DNA of 27,528 bases. It comes from CAMCXT01 sp046302715 (GTDB lineage: Bacteria; Bacteroidota; Bacteroidia; M30B66). The DNA is taken from NCBI GenBank assembly GCA_046302715.1, contig JBKCHQ010000109.1, forward strand, positions 1 to 27,528, written 5' to 3'. Of this stretch, positions 1-8,011 are shown in pieces; position 1 is the stretch's first letter; every line of letters starts with the position of its first letter. The notes beneath the pieces were generated by a model, which worked only from the letters and a program-made list of their open reading frames with translations, was not told the DNA's origin and did no database searches. The translations under genes were made by a program, and so were the position numbers.

Positions 1-70
1 GATTACAGCAAAACTATACTAATCAGAGAAAAAACAATACCAAGTTTGAAAAAAACAAAAATTTACAGAA

Positions 71-376
71 ATGCCACACCAAAAAGGAATAACAAATAAC
101 CCCTATGGACGTCCGAAGGGAGTGCCAAATAGAACAACCGCTGAAATGCGCGAAGCAATACAGGCATTTGTTGAGCGGAACATTCAGCAAATGCAGGACG
201 ATTTCGACCAGCTTGACAGCGCTGAACGCTTGCGAATTTTAGAACGGTTTATGCAATATCTATTGCCCCGCTACGCTTCACAGGCAGCCGAACCCCCAGC
301 CCAATTTGTAGAGCCGTTGGTAATTATAAGGACGGTTGAAGCTTCGGAAAAATCGGAACAATTGAAGGGGGGCTAA
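71..376 (+). CDS. Small phage/ICE-type protein, DUF5681-like N-terminus
   Basis: This is a 101-residue protein of unknown function. Residues about 8-22 (NPYGRPKGVPNRTT) match the Gly-Arg-Pro-Lys-Gly N-terminal motif of DUF5681-like proteins, which are common in phages and integrative elements. The rest is a charged, mostly helical segment (about 25-70) followed by a poorly conserved tail. There is no signal peptide or membrane segment. A degenerate promoter -7 element (CAAGTTTG, 41-48) precedes the ATG by about 20 bases. The gene sits 76 bases from the 3' end of a tRNA gene, a common integration target, so I infer it is cargo at the edge of an integrated element. No integrase is visible in the window. 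I recognise the motif but not a specific function. Confidence 0.6.
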   Translation: MPHQKGITNNPYGRPKGVPNRTTAEMREAIQAFVERNIQQMQDDFDQLDSAERLRILERFMQYLLPRYASQAAEPPAQFVEPLVIIRTVEASEKSEQLKGG

Positions 377-385
377 ATCGCGTTT

Positions 386-407
386 TGTGTTACAAATGTG
401 TTACAAA
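386..407. repeat. Two perfect tandem copies of an 11-bp repeat next to tRNA-Val
   Basis: TGTGTTACAAA occurs at 386-396 and again, directly abutting, at 397-407. It lies 10 bases after the stop codon of the phage-type gene and about 45 bases from the CCA end of tRNA-Val. Short tandem direct repeats beside a tRNA 3' end resemble the arm-type binding sites of tyrosine recombinases. That role is inference; the repeat itself is plain in the sequence. Confidence 0.6.
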
Positions 408-416
408 GCAGAAAAC

Positions 417-448
417 AATAAAGGGCTGCATTTCTGCAACCCTTTATT
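417..448 (-). terminator. Hairpin terminator of tRNA-Val
   Basis: Two 14-base arms (417-430 and 435-448) form a stem with one imperfect pair. On the minus strand that pair is a G-U wobble and the loop is GAAA, a stable GNRA tetraloop. It is followed on the minus strand by a U-rich stretch (UUGUUUUC). It starts 5 bases past the CCA end of the tRNA, so it most likely ends the tRNA transcript. On the plus strand the wobble becomes a C-A mismatch, but it could also slow transcription leaving the 71-376 gene. Confidence 0.75.
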
Positions 449-452
449 TTAG

Positions 453-530
453 TGGTGGGAGCAACAGGGTTCGAACCTGTGACCCCCTGCTTGTAAGGCA
501 GGTGCTCTGAACCAGCTGAGCTATGCTCCC
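453..530 (-). tRNA. tRNA-Val, anticodon UAC
   Basis: The minus strand folds into a complete 78-base cloverleaf. The 7-bp acceptor stem pairs GGGAGCA (530-524) with TGCTCCC (463-457). The D arm is followed by an anticodon stem CCTGC/GCAGG with loop CTTACAA, giving anticodon TAC (valine, GUA/GUG codons). The T arm carries TTCGAAC. The discriminator base is A, and CCA is encoded in the genome (455-453). It has its own promoter and hairpin terminator and so is transcribed as a single unit. Confidence 0.97.
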
Positions 531-542
531 TAATTAGGGCTG

Positions 543-573
543 CAAATATACGCTGATGATTAAGTATTGCAAA
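543..573 (-). promoter_or_regulatory. Bacteroidota-type promoter of tRNA-Val
   Basis: On the minus strand there is TTTG (573-570), a 19-base spacer, then TATATTTG (550-543). This matches both the -33 and the -7 consensus of the primary Bacteroidota sigma factor at the preferred spacing. The mature tRNA begins 12 bases further on. Confidence 0.85.
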
Positions 574-627
574 TTTTTTTTTGAAAATTTTAATATTCAA
601 TTACTGAAATGCGGTACAGCTTGAGCG

Positions 628-635
628 TATATTTG
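628..635 (+). promoter_or_regulatory. -7 promoter element of mqnA
   Basis: TATATTTG is an exact match to TAnnTTTG and identical to the elements of tRNA-Val and SRP RNA. No convincing TTG lies at the -33 position. Only 5 bases separate it from the mqnA ATG, so transcription may start at or within the start codon. Confidence 0.55.
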
Positions 636-640
636 CCGCA

Positions 641-1390
641 ATGACACGTATAGCCATAGTTAACTACCTCAATACCCGCCCTTTTATTAAAGGTCTTGAA
701 CTCCATGGGCTATTAAACCACTCCGATTTCGAATTTCAATTTCATTATCCCTCGCAATGCGCTAATGCCTTATTGGATGGAGAAGCCGATATCGGTCTAG
801 TACCTGTTGCGGTACTAAAAGATTTACCTTCTTATCAGATTATTGGTAATACCTGCATTGGCGCCGAAGGCCCGGTTCAATCGGTGCTGCTGGTTTCGCA
901 GATACCTCTTGAACACGTTAAAACCGTATGGCTCGACTACCAATCGCGCTCCTCAGTGGCATTATGTCGCATATTATTTCGGGAATACTGGAAATTTGAC
1001 GTAGCATTTACCCCAGCTGCGGAGGGTTATCTCGAAAATTTAAATCAGTCGGATGCTGCAGTAGTAATTGGTGACCGTGCTTTTGATGCACGAAATAAAT
1101 TTAACTACGTTTACGACCTTGCCGAAATATGGAACCTACATACGGGACTGCCAATGGTATTTGCAGCATGGATTAGCTTAGTACCTCAAAACGAAGCAAT
1201 GGTCCAACGTCTTAACGATGCATTTTTAACGGGTATTTTACATCGAAAAACAGCCGCCTCAGAAATCCAACACCTTTACAATAATAGAGTTGACTTAGCG
1301 TATTACCTGGGACACTCTATTTCTTACATATTAGACGAACGTATGCGTTTGGGATTGGAAACATTTTTAAATAAAATGAGTAATTCTTAA
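641..1390 (+). CDS. mqnA: Chorismate dehydratase MqnA (menaquinone synthesis, futalosine route)
   Basis: MqnA removes water from chorismate to give 3-[(1-carboxyvinyl)oxy]benzoate, the first step of the futalosine pathway to menaquinone; it acts in the cytosol. The 249-residue protein has the family's N-terminal VNYLNTRPF (7-15), ADIGLVPVA (49-57), the IGAEGPVQSVLL strand (73-84) and LDYQSRSSVAL (98-108), all in the periplasmic-binding-protein-like fold shared with MqnD. The YLNT motif favours MqnA over MqnD. It is slightly shorter than many homologues. The ATG is fixed by the YLNT motif being so near the N-terminus. The other mqn genes are not in this window. A -7 element ends 5 bases before the ATG. 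Confidence 0.9.
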   Translation: MTRIAIVNYLNTRPFIKGLELHGLLNHSDFEFQFHYPSQCANALLDGEADIGLVPVAVLKDLPSYQIIGNTCIGAEGPVQSVLLVSQIPLEHVKTVWLDYQSRSSVALCRILFREYWKFDVAFTPAAEGYLENLNQSDAAVVIGDRAFDARNKFNYVYDLAEIWNLHTGLPMVFAAWISLVPQNEAMVQRLNDAFLTGILHRKTAASEIQHLYNNRVDLAYYLGHSISYILDERMRLGLETFLNKMSNS

Positions 1391-1414
1391 ACAAATTCCT
1401 AAATTGTACCTGTT

Positions 1415-3049
1415 ATGAAAAATAGAATTTACCTTTTTATCTTTTTACTAAGTACTACAATAATTACATCGCAGGTTAATGCCCATACTTTGGGAGGAAG
1501 CAAAATACAACTGCTTAAAGTTAAAAACCTTATGATGAGTGGCGACTACTACGCTGCTTTGAAAATTATTCGTGACCTTGAGAAATCCGACAGCACCAAT
1601 GTTGAACTTATGTTTCTTAGCGGCAAGTGCAATTTTTTACTTAAGAATTATGATGACGCTGTTAACCGCCTGGAAAAGTCGGCACTGCAGGCATCCGACG
1701 AATTTCCCGAAAAATACTATTACCTCGGAAGGGCACTTCAGTTGACTGGCAAATTGCAGCAGGCCACCGATGCCTACGATAAATTTATAGCAAAGGAAAA
1801 TGAAAAGACCGATGAGCGCAGCGAGGCCGAAGCATTTAAAAAGCAATGCATTATGGCTCAGAACGCCATTAAAAACCCCAAAAACGTTAGCATTAACAAT
1901 TTAGGCGAAGCCATTAACAGCGAGTACCCCGAATACAGTGCATCGGTATCGGCAGATGGGAATACGTTGATTTTTACCTCACGCCGTCCTGAGTGTAAAG
2001 GAAAAAAACAGGATCCCGAAGATGGAAAATTCTACGAAGACATTTTTATTTCACAACGGGACTCAATTAGCGGCAATTGGCTACCGGCCGAACCTATTGA
2101 CGGGCCAATAAATACCGAAGGGCACGATGCCAGTATGAGCCTTTCGCCCGATGGAAAACAGATTTACGTTTACAAAAACACCGGCATGCGTGGTTCGGGC
2201 GACATTTTAATGTCGAAGCTGAGCAAAACTGGCAAATGGGGTGAGGCTAAACCTGTCGAAGGCGATATTAACACCAGCTATTTCGAAAGTTCGGCATGTG
2301 TTTCGCCCGACGGAAAAACCTTATTCTTTGTTTCTGAACGTGAAAAAGGTGGATTTGGGATGGGCGACATCTACATGAGCAAACGCGAAGGCAAGAATGC
2401 ATGGGGCAAAGCCGTAAATCTGGGTCCAAACATCAACAACGAATACGATCAAATTGGTGTTTTTGTGCACCCCGACGGAAAAACACTTTATTTCGCATCC
2501 AACAGCCCCGATGCGATAGGAGGATACGACTTGTTTAAGTCTTCGCTCGAAAATGGAGTGTGGTCAACACCCGAAAATTTAGGATATCCTATAAATACCT
2601 TTGGTGATGAGCGCTTTTTTTGCATGAGTACTGATGGCAAACGCGCGTGGATTAGCTCTGACCGTGAGGGCAGCAGCGGAGAACTCGATATTTGGGAAAT
2701 TGATTTTTCTGAACTTAAAAAAGAAGTGGTGGCACAGCCTGAAATAATAGCGCCAATCGTTCCTAAAGGACCGGCACTTTCTATTTTTGCCGGTAAAATT
2801 GTAGATGCTCGTGCTGCCGAAAGTGTTGAAACGACCATTGTAATTACCGAACGCGAAAGCGGCAAGGAATACTCAGGCCAAAGCGACGAAAACGGTCAGT
2901 ACTTCTTTACCCTTGAAGGAAACAAGAATTATACAGTACGCATTGCCAAAGAAGGCTATGCCAACTACTCCTACGACTTTTTCCTAAAAGCGCAGGAAGA
3001 AGGAACGTTTAAACTCGAAAAGGTAATTGTGCTGGAGCAGAAAAAATAA
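1415..3049 (+). CDS. TPR / PD40 beta-propeller / carboxypeptidase-regulatory-like envelope protein
   Basis: This is a 544-residue exported protein. Residues 1-23 look like a Sec signal peptide. TPR-type helices follow (about 30-140). Five PD40 blades have the signature S-x-DG-x-x-h-x-F near residues 169-190, 235-255, 288-308, 342-362 and 397-417. The C-terminal domain (about 459-544) resembles the carboxypeptidase-regulatory/Ig-like fold (GKIVDA, then DENGQYFF). This order matches PorE-type and other PD40/OmpA proteins of Bacteroidota, but the usual C-terminal OmpA peptidoglycan-binding domain is absent and the gene ends cleanly after the Ig-like fold. It lies 24 bases after mqnA on the same strand, so co-transcription is possible. 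A role in envelope assembly, secretion or anchoring is inference. Confidence 0.8.
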   Translation: MKNRIYLFIFLLSTTIITSQVNAHTLGGSKIQLLKVKNLMMSGDYYAALKIIRDLEKSDSTNVELMFLSGKCNFLLKNYDDAVNRLEKSALQASDEFPEKYYYLGRALQLTGKLQQATDAYDKFIAKENEKTDERSEAEAFKKQCIMAQNAIKNPKNVSINNLGEAINSEYPEYSASVSADGNTLIFTSRRPECKGKKQDPEDGKFYEDIFISQRDSISGNWLPAEPIDGPINTEGHDASMSLSPDGKQIYVYKNTGMRGSGDILMSKLSKTGKWGEAKPVEGDINTSYFESSACVSPDGKTLFFVSEREKGGFGMGDIYMSKREGKNAWGKAVNLGPNINNEYDQIGVFVHPDGKTLYFASNSPDAIGGYDLFKSSLENGVWSTPENLGYPINTFGDERFFCMSTDGKRAWISSDREGSSGELDIWEIDFSELKKEVVAQPEIIAPIVPKGPALSIFAGKIVDARAAESVETTIVITERESGKEYSGQSDENGQYFFTLEGNKNYTVRIAKEGYANYSYDFFLKAQEEGTFKLEKVIVLEQKK

Positions 3050-3050
3050 T

Positions 3051-5000
3051 TTAGTCGAGCTCTATCTTTTTAATGTTAAGACCCCGACGGGCATTTTTAA
3101 CAATTTCGAGACCCTGCGTTACTTTTCCAAAAGCCGTATAACGCCCGTTTAAATGTGGAGCATCCTGCTGCATTATAAACCACTGTGTGCTTTCTGTATC
3201 AGGGCCGGCACTGGCCATTCCTAAAACGCCTTCGCAAAATAACTCATCCGAAAACTCGCTGCGTATGCTACCCGAACCGCTGCCATAACCATCGCCACGC
3301 GGGCAACCCGACTGTAAAACAAATCCCGGCACAAGGCGGTGTACTCGCTTTGAATTGTAAAAACCATTAGCCACATTTTGAATAAAATATGCAACCGTCG
3401 TAGGCGCAATATTTACCCAAAGTTCGGCTTCAATTATACCCATATCCGTATAAATTCGAATCCCTTGATTAGTTTTAATTTCCTTTAAACTTCCCCAATC
3501 GGGCGGGTTATTATAATCGGGTTTGACAGAACCTACAAGATCTTTCTTTTGTAAAAAAGCAATCGTTTGAAGCAACTCCCCATAAATTTCGATATCACGC
3601 GGTAATAATAATGTACCCAATATCTTTTTGAGAAATTCTACATCGTTGGTCCATAATTTTTGATCTACGTTCAGCGCTTTTTCGCGAAGTATTTGCGCCG
3701 ACATGGTAATTAAACTCACATCGCCGGAATTGAAGGCAGCGGTGATAAGTTGCGAAAAATAAGCCTCTAGCCCCGAGGAACTGTCTGAATAAATCTTGGA
3801 ATACATATCAAAATGGGGGCTTTTTCGGATGGATAAAAGTGCTTCGTAAGCAAACTGTCTTCCTAAAACACCAACTTCCTTCTGGAAGGCGTTGACTAAA
3901 AATCCGAAGTTTGAAAAATCCTCAGAAAGTGCCGACAAAATATACCCCTTAACATATTCATCATTTGTTTTGCTGTAATCAGTCCTTAAGCGTACTGACA
4001 GGCTCTTACGAAATTTTTCGTCGGCAAATTTTACCAGATATGCTGCCATGGTATAGCGAACAAGTGCATCCTTTTCTGCATTAAAAAGTTTGTAAATCTT
4101 TTGATTTTCTGGACCTTTTGCCACATCACGCATCCAAAGCGATGCTTGTTCGCGCACATAAACGTGAGGATCGCTTAGTGCCCTAAGCATAAATCCTATT
4201 GAAACCGTATCTTTTTTCTTGTGGAATGCTCTAACCACTGCATGCCGCAAAAAATAATCATCCTCATCGCTAAAATAGGCGTATGCCTCTTGCAGTTTGG
4301 CATTTGATGTTTTTGATTTTGCCAAAGCGAGTATCAATGCAGATTGAGTGTTTATATCTGAATGAGATTTAACATTTTCAATCACCTGATTGGTAAAGGG
4401 CGTTAAATCAGAAGTACAACGCGAAAGAGCATGTGCTGCAAAATAACCGATTTCGCTTTCCTCGGCAGAACAATCTACCATTTTTTTAAGCAATTGATAA
4501 GGAAGGGGTTTGCCTAAACGAACCAAGTAAAAAACGCCTTCAGTAAAACCAGGTTCGAGTGCATACTTGGGTGCCGCCTTTATAAAATAGTCGAAAGCAC
4601 CGCATTTGCCTAATGCAATCCAAAAAGGGCCTCTTAGACCAGAGTTATCAGCAAAATTCTTTAATGTGAGCAACTTAGAGGCACCCTTCCCCGATGCCGT
4701 CTGCCCAATTGCGAAGAGTAGCGATGATTTTACTTCAACAGAGGTTTCGTTGCATAAAGTGCGATACAGCACTTCAACGCATGACGAATCGCAAAATGAT
4801 CCGAAGGAAAGTGCGGCCTGAAATCGTACGACCTCCGATTCGTTTCTGAGATACTTGTGCATTAAAAACGTATCACGCCTGTCGGCAGCATCGAGCACTT
4901 CGATGATTTGATTTTCGCTGAATTTATTGGGTGGAAAACATGACAAAAGAAAGCACAAAAAACCAACACCGAAGAGTTGAAAACTTATACGCTTAACCAT
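3051..5000 (-). CDS. HEAT-repeat lipoprotein with C-terminal cyclophilin peptidyl-prolyl isomerase domain
   Basis: The 649-residue protein starts with a lipoprotein signal (LLSC, lipidated Cys21). Residues about 35-480 are HEAT-like helical repeats, a scaffold for protein contacts. Residues about 511-649 are a cyclophilin-type isomerase. Compared with human cyclophilin A, the catalytic Arg55 (in VHRLVPGF), Gln63 and Phe113 (in QWFI) are kept, while Trp121 and His126 become His and Tyr (PHLNGRY), a form common in bacterial cyclophilins. It should therefore be an active prolyl isomerase tethered to an envelope membrane and brought to clients by the HEAT scaffold; the client is unknown. It is convergent with the PD40 gene, with one base between the stop codons. 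The ATG is chosen because it begins the lipoprotein signal. Confidence 0.87.
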   Translation of the reverse strand: MVKRISFQLFGVGFLCFLLSCFPPNKFSENQIIEVLDAADRRDTFLMHKYLRNESEVVRFQAALSFGSFCDSSCVEVLYRTLCNETSVEVKSSLLFAIGQTASGKGASKLLTLKNFADNSGLRGPFWIALGKCGAFDYFIKAAPKYALEPGFTEGVFYLVRLGKPLPYQLLKKMVDCSAEESEIGYFAAHALSRCTSDLTPFTNQVIENVKSHSDINTQSALILALAKSKTSNAKLQEAYAYFSDEDDYFLRHAVVRAFHKKKDTVSIGFMLRALSDPHVYVREQASLWMRDVAKGPENQKIYKLFNAEKDALVRYTMAAYLVKFADEKFRKSLSVRLRTDYSKTNDEYVKGYILSALSEDFSNFGFLVNAFQKEVGVLGRQFAYEALLSIRKSPHFDMYSKIYSDSSSGLEAYFSQLITAAFNSGDVSLITMSAQILREKALNVDQKLWTNDVEFLKKILGTLLLPRDIEIYGELLQTIAFLQKKDLVGSVKPDYNNPPDWGSLKEIKTNQGIRIYTDMGIIEAELWVNIAPTTVAYFIQNVANGFYNSKRVHRLVPGFVLQSGCPRGDGYGSGSGSIRSEFSDELFCEGVLGMASAGPDTESTQWFIMQQDAPHLNGRYTAFGKVTQGLEIVKNARRGLNIKKIELD

Positions 5001-5043
5001 TCCTTTAAATTTACTGTATTAACTATCAATGTTTTACAAAATA

Positions 5044-5057
5044 ACATAGGACTATGT
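5044..5057. promoter_or_regulatory. Perfect inverted repeat in a divergent promoter region
   Basis: ACATAG-GA-CTATGT is a perfect 6-bp inverted repeat with a 2-base centre. It lies between the divergent genes starting at 5000 (minus) and 5165 (plus). The shape fits an operator for a dimeric regulator, but no regulator gene is nearby and a chance palindrome in AT-rich DNA is possible. Confidence 0.3.
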
Positions 5058-5115
5058 CAAAATACATCAAATATTGAGATAACAACCGATAAACAAAATA
5101 CTCACATTCAATTTA

Positions 5116-5145
5116 TTGAAGCGTAACATAGGTAGCAGAACTTTG
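5116..5145 (+). promoter_or_regulatory. Promoter of the phosphoesterase-glycosyltransferase operon
   Basis: TTG (5116-5118), a 19-base spacer and GAACTTTG (5138-5145) match the Bacteroidota consensus at the right spacing, with one base off in the -7 element. A transcript would start near 5150, giving a leader of about 15 bases. Confidence 0.55.
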
Positions 5146-5164
5146 TATTGCTAAAATAAAAAAC

Positions 5165-6028
5165 ATGCAAAGCGTACGTCCCGTTAATTTGGTAATCCTA
5201 TCCGATGTGCATTTGGGAACCTACGGGTGCCACGCACATGAATTGGCGCATTACCTGCGCAGTATTAAACCCGATACGCTGGTTTTGAACGGCGATATTA
5301 TTGACGGTTGGCAGTTTAGTAAGCGATATTGGCCGGCAGCACACAATCAGGTTATCCTTGAAATAATGCGTTTACTCACCGAGGGAACGCGTGTGTATTA
5401 CATTACCGGAAATCACGATGAAATGCTTAGGCGGTTTAGCGACACGCGCTTGGCTAATTTTACCCTAACCGATAAACTTATTTTGGAACTTGACGGTAAA
5501 AAAGCATGGATTTTTCATGGTGATGTATTTGACTTATCCGTGAATACTTCAAAATGGCTGGCCAAAATTGCAGGTAAGAGTTACGATTATCTGATACTCT
5601 TAAACCGACTAATTAACTGGGGACTGAATCGCATAGGCCGCGAAAAAGTTTCGATCTCCAAAAAAATTAAGGGCGGTGTGAAACAAGCGGTGAAATATAT
5701 CGCCGACTTCGAACAGATTGCAGCGCACCATGCAGTTGAGCAAGGGTACGACTATGTAATTTGTGGTCACATTCATCAACCATCTAATCGTAAAATTAAG
5801 ACCGAAAATGGTTCGGTTTGGTACTTAAACAGTGGCGATTGGGTTGAGAACTTAACGGCTTTGGAATACAACAATGGCGAATGGGAAATCATGCACTATA
5901 CCGATACTCTTGGCAAGCAAAAAAATGTTATTCCACTTGCTACCCGTATTGTGCCTGAAACACTTATGCAACCCAAAGAAGCCTTCGCTATTCTCAATAC
6001 AATTTACGCCAGAGGATTTACGGCATGA
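5165..6028 (+). CDS. LpxH-like metallophosphoesterase (UDP-2,3-diacylglucosamine diphosphatase family)
   Basis: This is a 287-residue calcineurin-like phosphoesterase. All dimetal motifs are present: D14-x-H16 (SDVHLG), GD at 43-44, GNHD (82-85), H118 and GHIH with H202/H204. Overall it resembles the LpxH-like family COG2908, whose characterised members cleave UDP-2,3-diacylglucosamine in lipid A synthesis. It is longer than typical LpxH (about 240 residues), and Bacteroidota encode several paralogues, so the exact substrate is open. Its stop overlaps the next start in an ATGA, implying translational coupling to a glycosyltransferase and a joint role in a glycolipid pathway. No signal peptide is seen; it is likely cytosolic or peripheral at the inner membrane. 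Confidence 0.85.
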   Translation: MQSVRPVNLVILSDVHLGTYGCHAHELAHYLRSIKPDTLVLNGDIIDGWQFSKRYWPAAHNQVILEIMRLLTEGTRVYYITGNHDEMLRRFSDTRLANFTLTDKLILELDGKKAWIFHGDVFDLSVNTSKWLAKIAGKSYDYLILLNRLINWGLNRIGREKVSISKKIKGGVKQAVKYIADFEQIAAHHAVEQGYDYVICGHIHQPSNRKIKTENGSVWYLNSGDWVENLTALEYNNGEWEIMHYTDTLGKQKNVIPLATRIVPETLMQPKEAFAILNTIYARGFTA

Positions 6029-7035
6029 AAATTCTGTATGCGGTTCAGGCGACTGGAAACGGACACATCAGCAGGGCCTGCGAAATACTTCCTGTTCTAA
6101 AAAACAGAGCACAGGTACATGTGTTGCTAAGCGGCAATAACTCGAGTCTTGAGCCCGGTTTTGAGGTAAATTATCGCAGCAAAGGATACAGTCTGTATTA
6201 TAAAACCGGCGGAATCGATTATTTAAGGATGGCACGTGACAATAGTACCTTACGTTTATGCAAAGAAATAGTTGACCTGCCTGTTAAAAAATATGATTTA
6301 GTATTGTCGGATTTTGAGCCCATTTCGGCCTGGGCTTGTAAACTTAAAAATGTACCGTGTATTTCTGTTTCACATCAGGCGGCATTTAAAAGTCCGGCCG
6401 TACCTCAACCTGAAAAATCCTTGCTTTTTGAATCGTTAATTAAGCTGTATGCCCCTGCTTCGCAAAACATTGGCTTTCATTTTAAATCCTACGACACCTT
6501 TATTGCAACACCGGTTATCCGAAAAAAAATCAGACAACTAGACCCTACTAACAGTGGGCATTACACGGTATATCTGCCTTCTTCACCCAAATGGCAACTG
6601 CTTGAACAGTTAACTCCTTTGAAGAAGGCTCACTGGCAGGTGTTTTTACCCGGTTTGACGCAATATGAAAAAGTGAAAAACATCGAATTTTTCCCGATTT
6701 CGGAGGGGGTATTTATGGAAAGCTTAAGAAGCTGCACAGGGATTATCTGTGGGGCCGGATTTGAGTTACCCTCCGAAGCACTTTTCCTGGGTAAAAAATT
6801 ATGGGTAATTCCCATTAAAGGTCAGTTCGAGCAAAAATGCAATGCATATGCTTTAGCATTAATGGGCGTTAAAACCAGCAAGAGCATCGGTGAGATAAAC
6901 ATCGAGGCCTTTGAAAACTGGCACACCGATTTTGAGCTCATCCAATTGCCATTTGAAGATAATACCGAAGTTATTTTTGAAAGGGCGTTGAATGCCTATG
7001 ATGGCTCGGAGAATTTTAATTTACAGCTTGTTTAA
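6025..7035 (+). CDS. Glycosyltransferase, GT-B fold (MurG/GT28-like)
   Basis: The 336-residue protein begins with a GT-B N-terminal strand and glycine loop (YAVQATGNGHISRA, 5-18) like that of MurG-type and other UDP-sugar transferases. The C-terminal half has CGAGFELPSEALFLGK (242-257) followed by a Pro-x-x-x-Q-x-E-Q-x-x-N segment, the expected nucleotide-sugar binding site. No membrane segment is seen. It overlaps the upstream phosphoesterase by 4 bases, a pairing that suggests both act on one glycolipid. The donor and acceptor cannot be read from sequence. The last 15 bases overlap the 3' end of hemB on the other strand. Confidence 0.8.
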   Translation: MKILYAVQATGNGHISRACEILPVLKNRAQVHVLLSGNNSSLEPGFEVNYRSKGYSLYYKTGGIDYLRMARDNSTLRLCKEIVDLPVKKYDLVLSDFEPISAWACKLKNVPCISVSHQAAFKSPAVPQPEKSLLFESLIKLYAPASQNIGFHFKSYDTFIATPVIRKKIRQLDPTNSGHYTVYLPSSPKWQLLEQLTPLKKAHWQVFLPGLTQYEKVKNIEFFPISEGVFMESLRSCTGIICGAGFELPSEALFLGKKLWVIPIKGQFEQKCNAYALALMGVKTSKSIGEINIEAFENWHTDFELIQLPFEDNTEVIFERALNAYDGSENFNLQLV

Positions 7036-8007
7036 CTGCCGCTCGGCAAAGTTTAGTGCAAAATAGGTAATGATAATATCGGCGCCGGCACGTTTGATGG
7101 AGGTTAGCACCTCGTCAACGGCACGTTGTTCGTCAATCCATCCTTTTTCAGCCGCAGCTTTTATCATAGCATATTCACCGCTTACGTGGTAGGCTGCAAT
7201 GGGCAGTTTTGAGTGTTTCCTGAGTTTAGCAATTATATCTAAATAAGACAATGCCGGTTTCACCATCAAAAAGTCTGCACCTTCTGCTTCATCGAGTTCG
7301 GCTTCCAACAATGCTTCACGACTGTTTGCAGGATGCATCTGGTAACTAAGTTTATCTCCAAATTTTGGGGCCGACTCCAAAGCATCACGAAAGGGGCCGT
7401 AAAAGCATGAAGCATATTTTGCCGTATAGCTCATGATAGAAACGTGGGAATAATTATTGGCATCTAGGGCTCTTCGAATATGCCCTACCCTACCGTCCAT
7501 CATATCGCTGGGTCCCAGGATATCCGCCCCGGCACGAGCCTGAGCTAATGCCATTTTATCAAGTATGGCTAAAGTTTCATCGTTTAAAATTTGTCCATTG
7601 TCATACAAGCCGTCGTGCCCATCGGAGCTGTAAGGATCCATCGCCACATCAGTAATAATGGTGCACTCGGGAAATTGCTTTTTTATTTCAGAAATGGCCT
7701 TTAGGTAAAAACAGTCTGGATGATAACTATAGCTCGCAAAGCGATCTTTTAAACGATCCTCAACCGCAGGAAATAAAATAAAGGTAGTAAGGCCCAAAGT
7801 CATGCAATGGCCAATATGTTCAAGCGCCAGATCGAGCGAATATCTGAAAACCCCGGGCATTGATGTAATTTCATGCTTTTGCAGGCTGCCATCAACCAGA
7901 AAAACAGGCTGAACCAATTGATTTACCTGAACCGTATTTTCTTTAACCAAGGCTCTAATTGAGGTTGACTTACGATTTCTTCGGGGGCGCTTAATATTAA
8001 ATTCCAT
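7021..8007 (-). CDS. hemB: Porphobilinogen synthase (delta-aminolevulinate dehydratase)
   Basis: HemB condenses two 5-aminolevulinate molecules to porphobilinogen in haem synthesis. The 328-residue length is normal. The two active-site lysines are K197 (SYTAKYAS) and K250 (FLMVKPALSYLD), the latter forming the Schiff base. At the metal site, the three cysteines of zinc-type enzymes are replaced: residues 120-133 read DVAMDPYSSDGHDG, the aspartate-rich form of magnesium-type enzymes such as that of Pseudomonas. It is convergent with the glycosyltransferase gene and overlaps it by 15 bases. The ATG is supported by the conserved RPRR segment near the N-terminus (8-10) and an exact -7 element just upstream. 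Confidence 0.96.
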   Translation of the reverse strand: MEFNIKRPRRNRKSTSIRALVKENTVQVNQLVQPVFLVDGSLQKHEITSMPGVFRYSLDLALEHIGHCMTLGLTTFILFPAVEDRLKDRFASYSYHPDCFYLKAISEIKKQFPECTIITDVAMDPYSSDGHDGLYDNGQILNDETLAILDKMALAQARAGADILGPSDMMDGRVGHIRRALDANNYSHVSIMSYTAKYASCFYGPFRDALESAPKFGDKLSYQMHPANSREALLEAELDEAEGADFLMVKPALSYLDIIAKLRKHSKLPIAAYHVSGEYAMIKAAAEKGWIDEQRAVDEVLTSIKRAGADIIITYFALNFAERQLNKL

Positions 8008-8011
8008 GAAA

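Noticed and set aside
373..600. Minus-strand open frame across the tRNA gene
   Set aside because: It is a by-product of tRNA-Val, its promoter and terminator, with no start signal or protein features.
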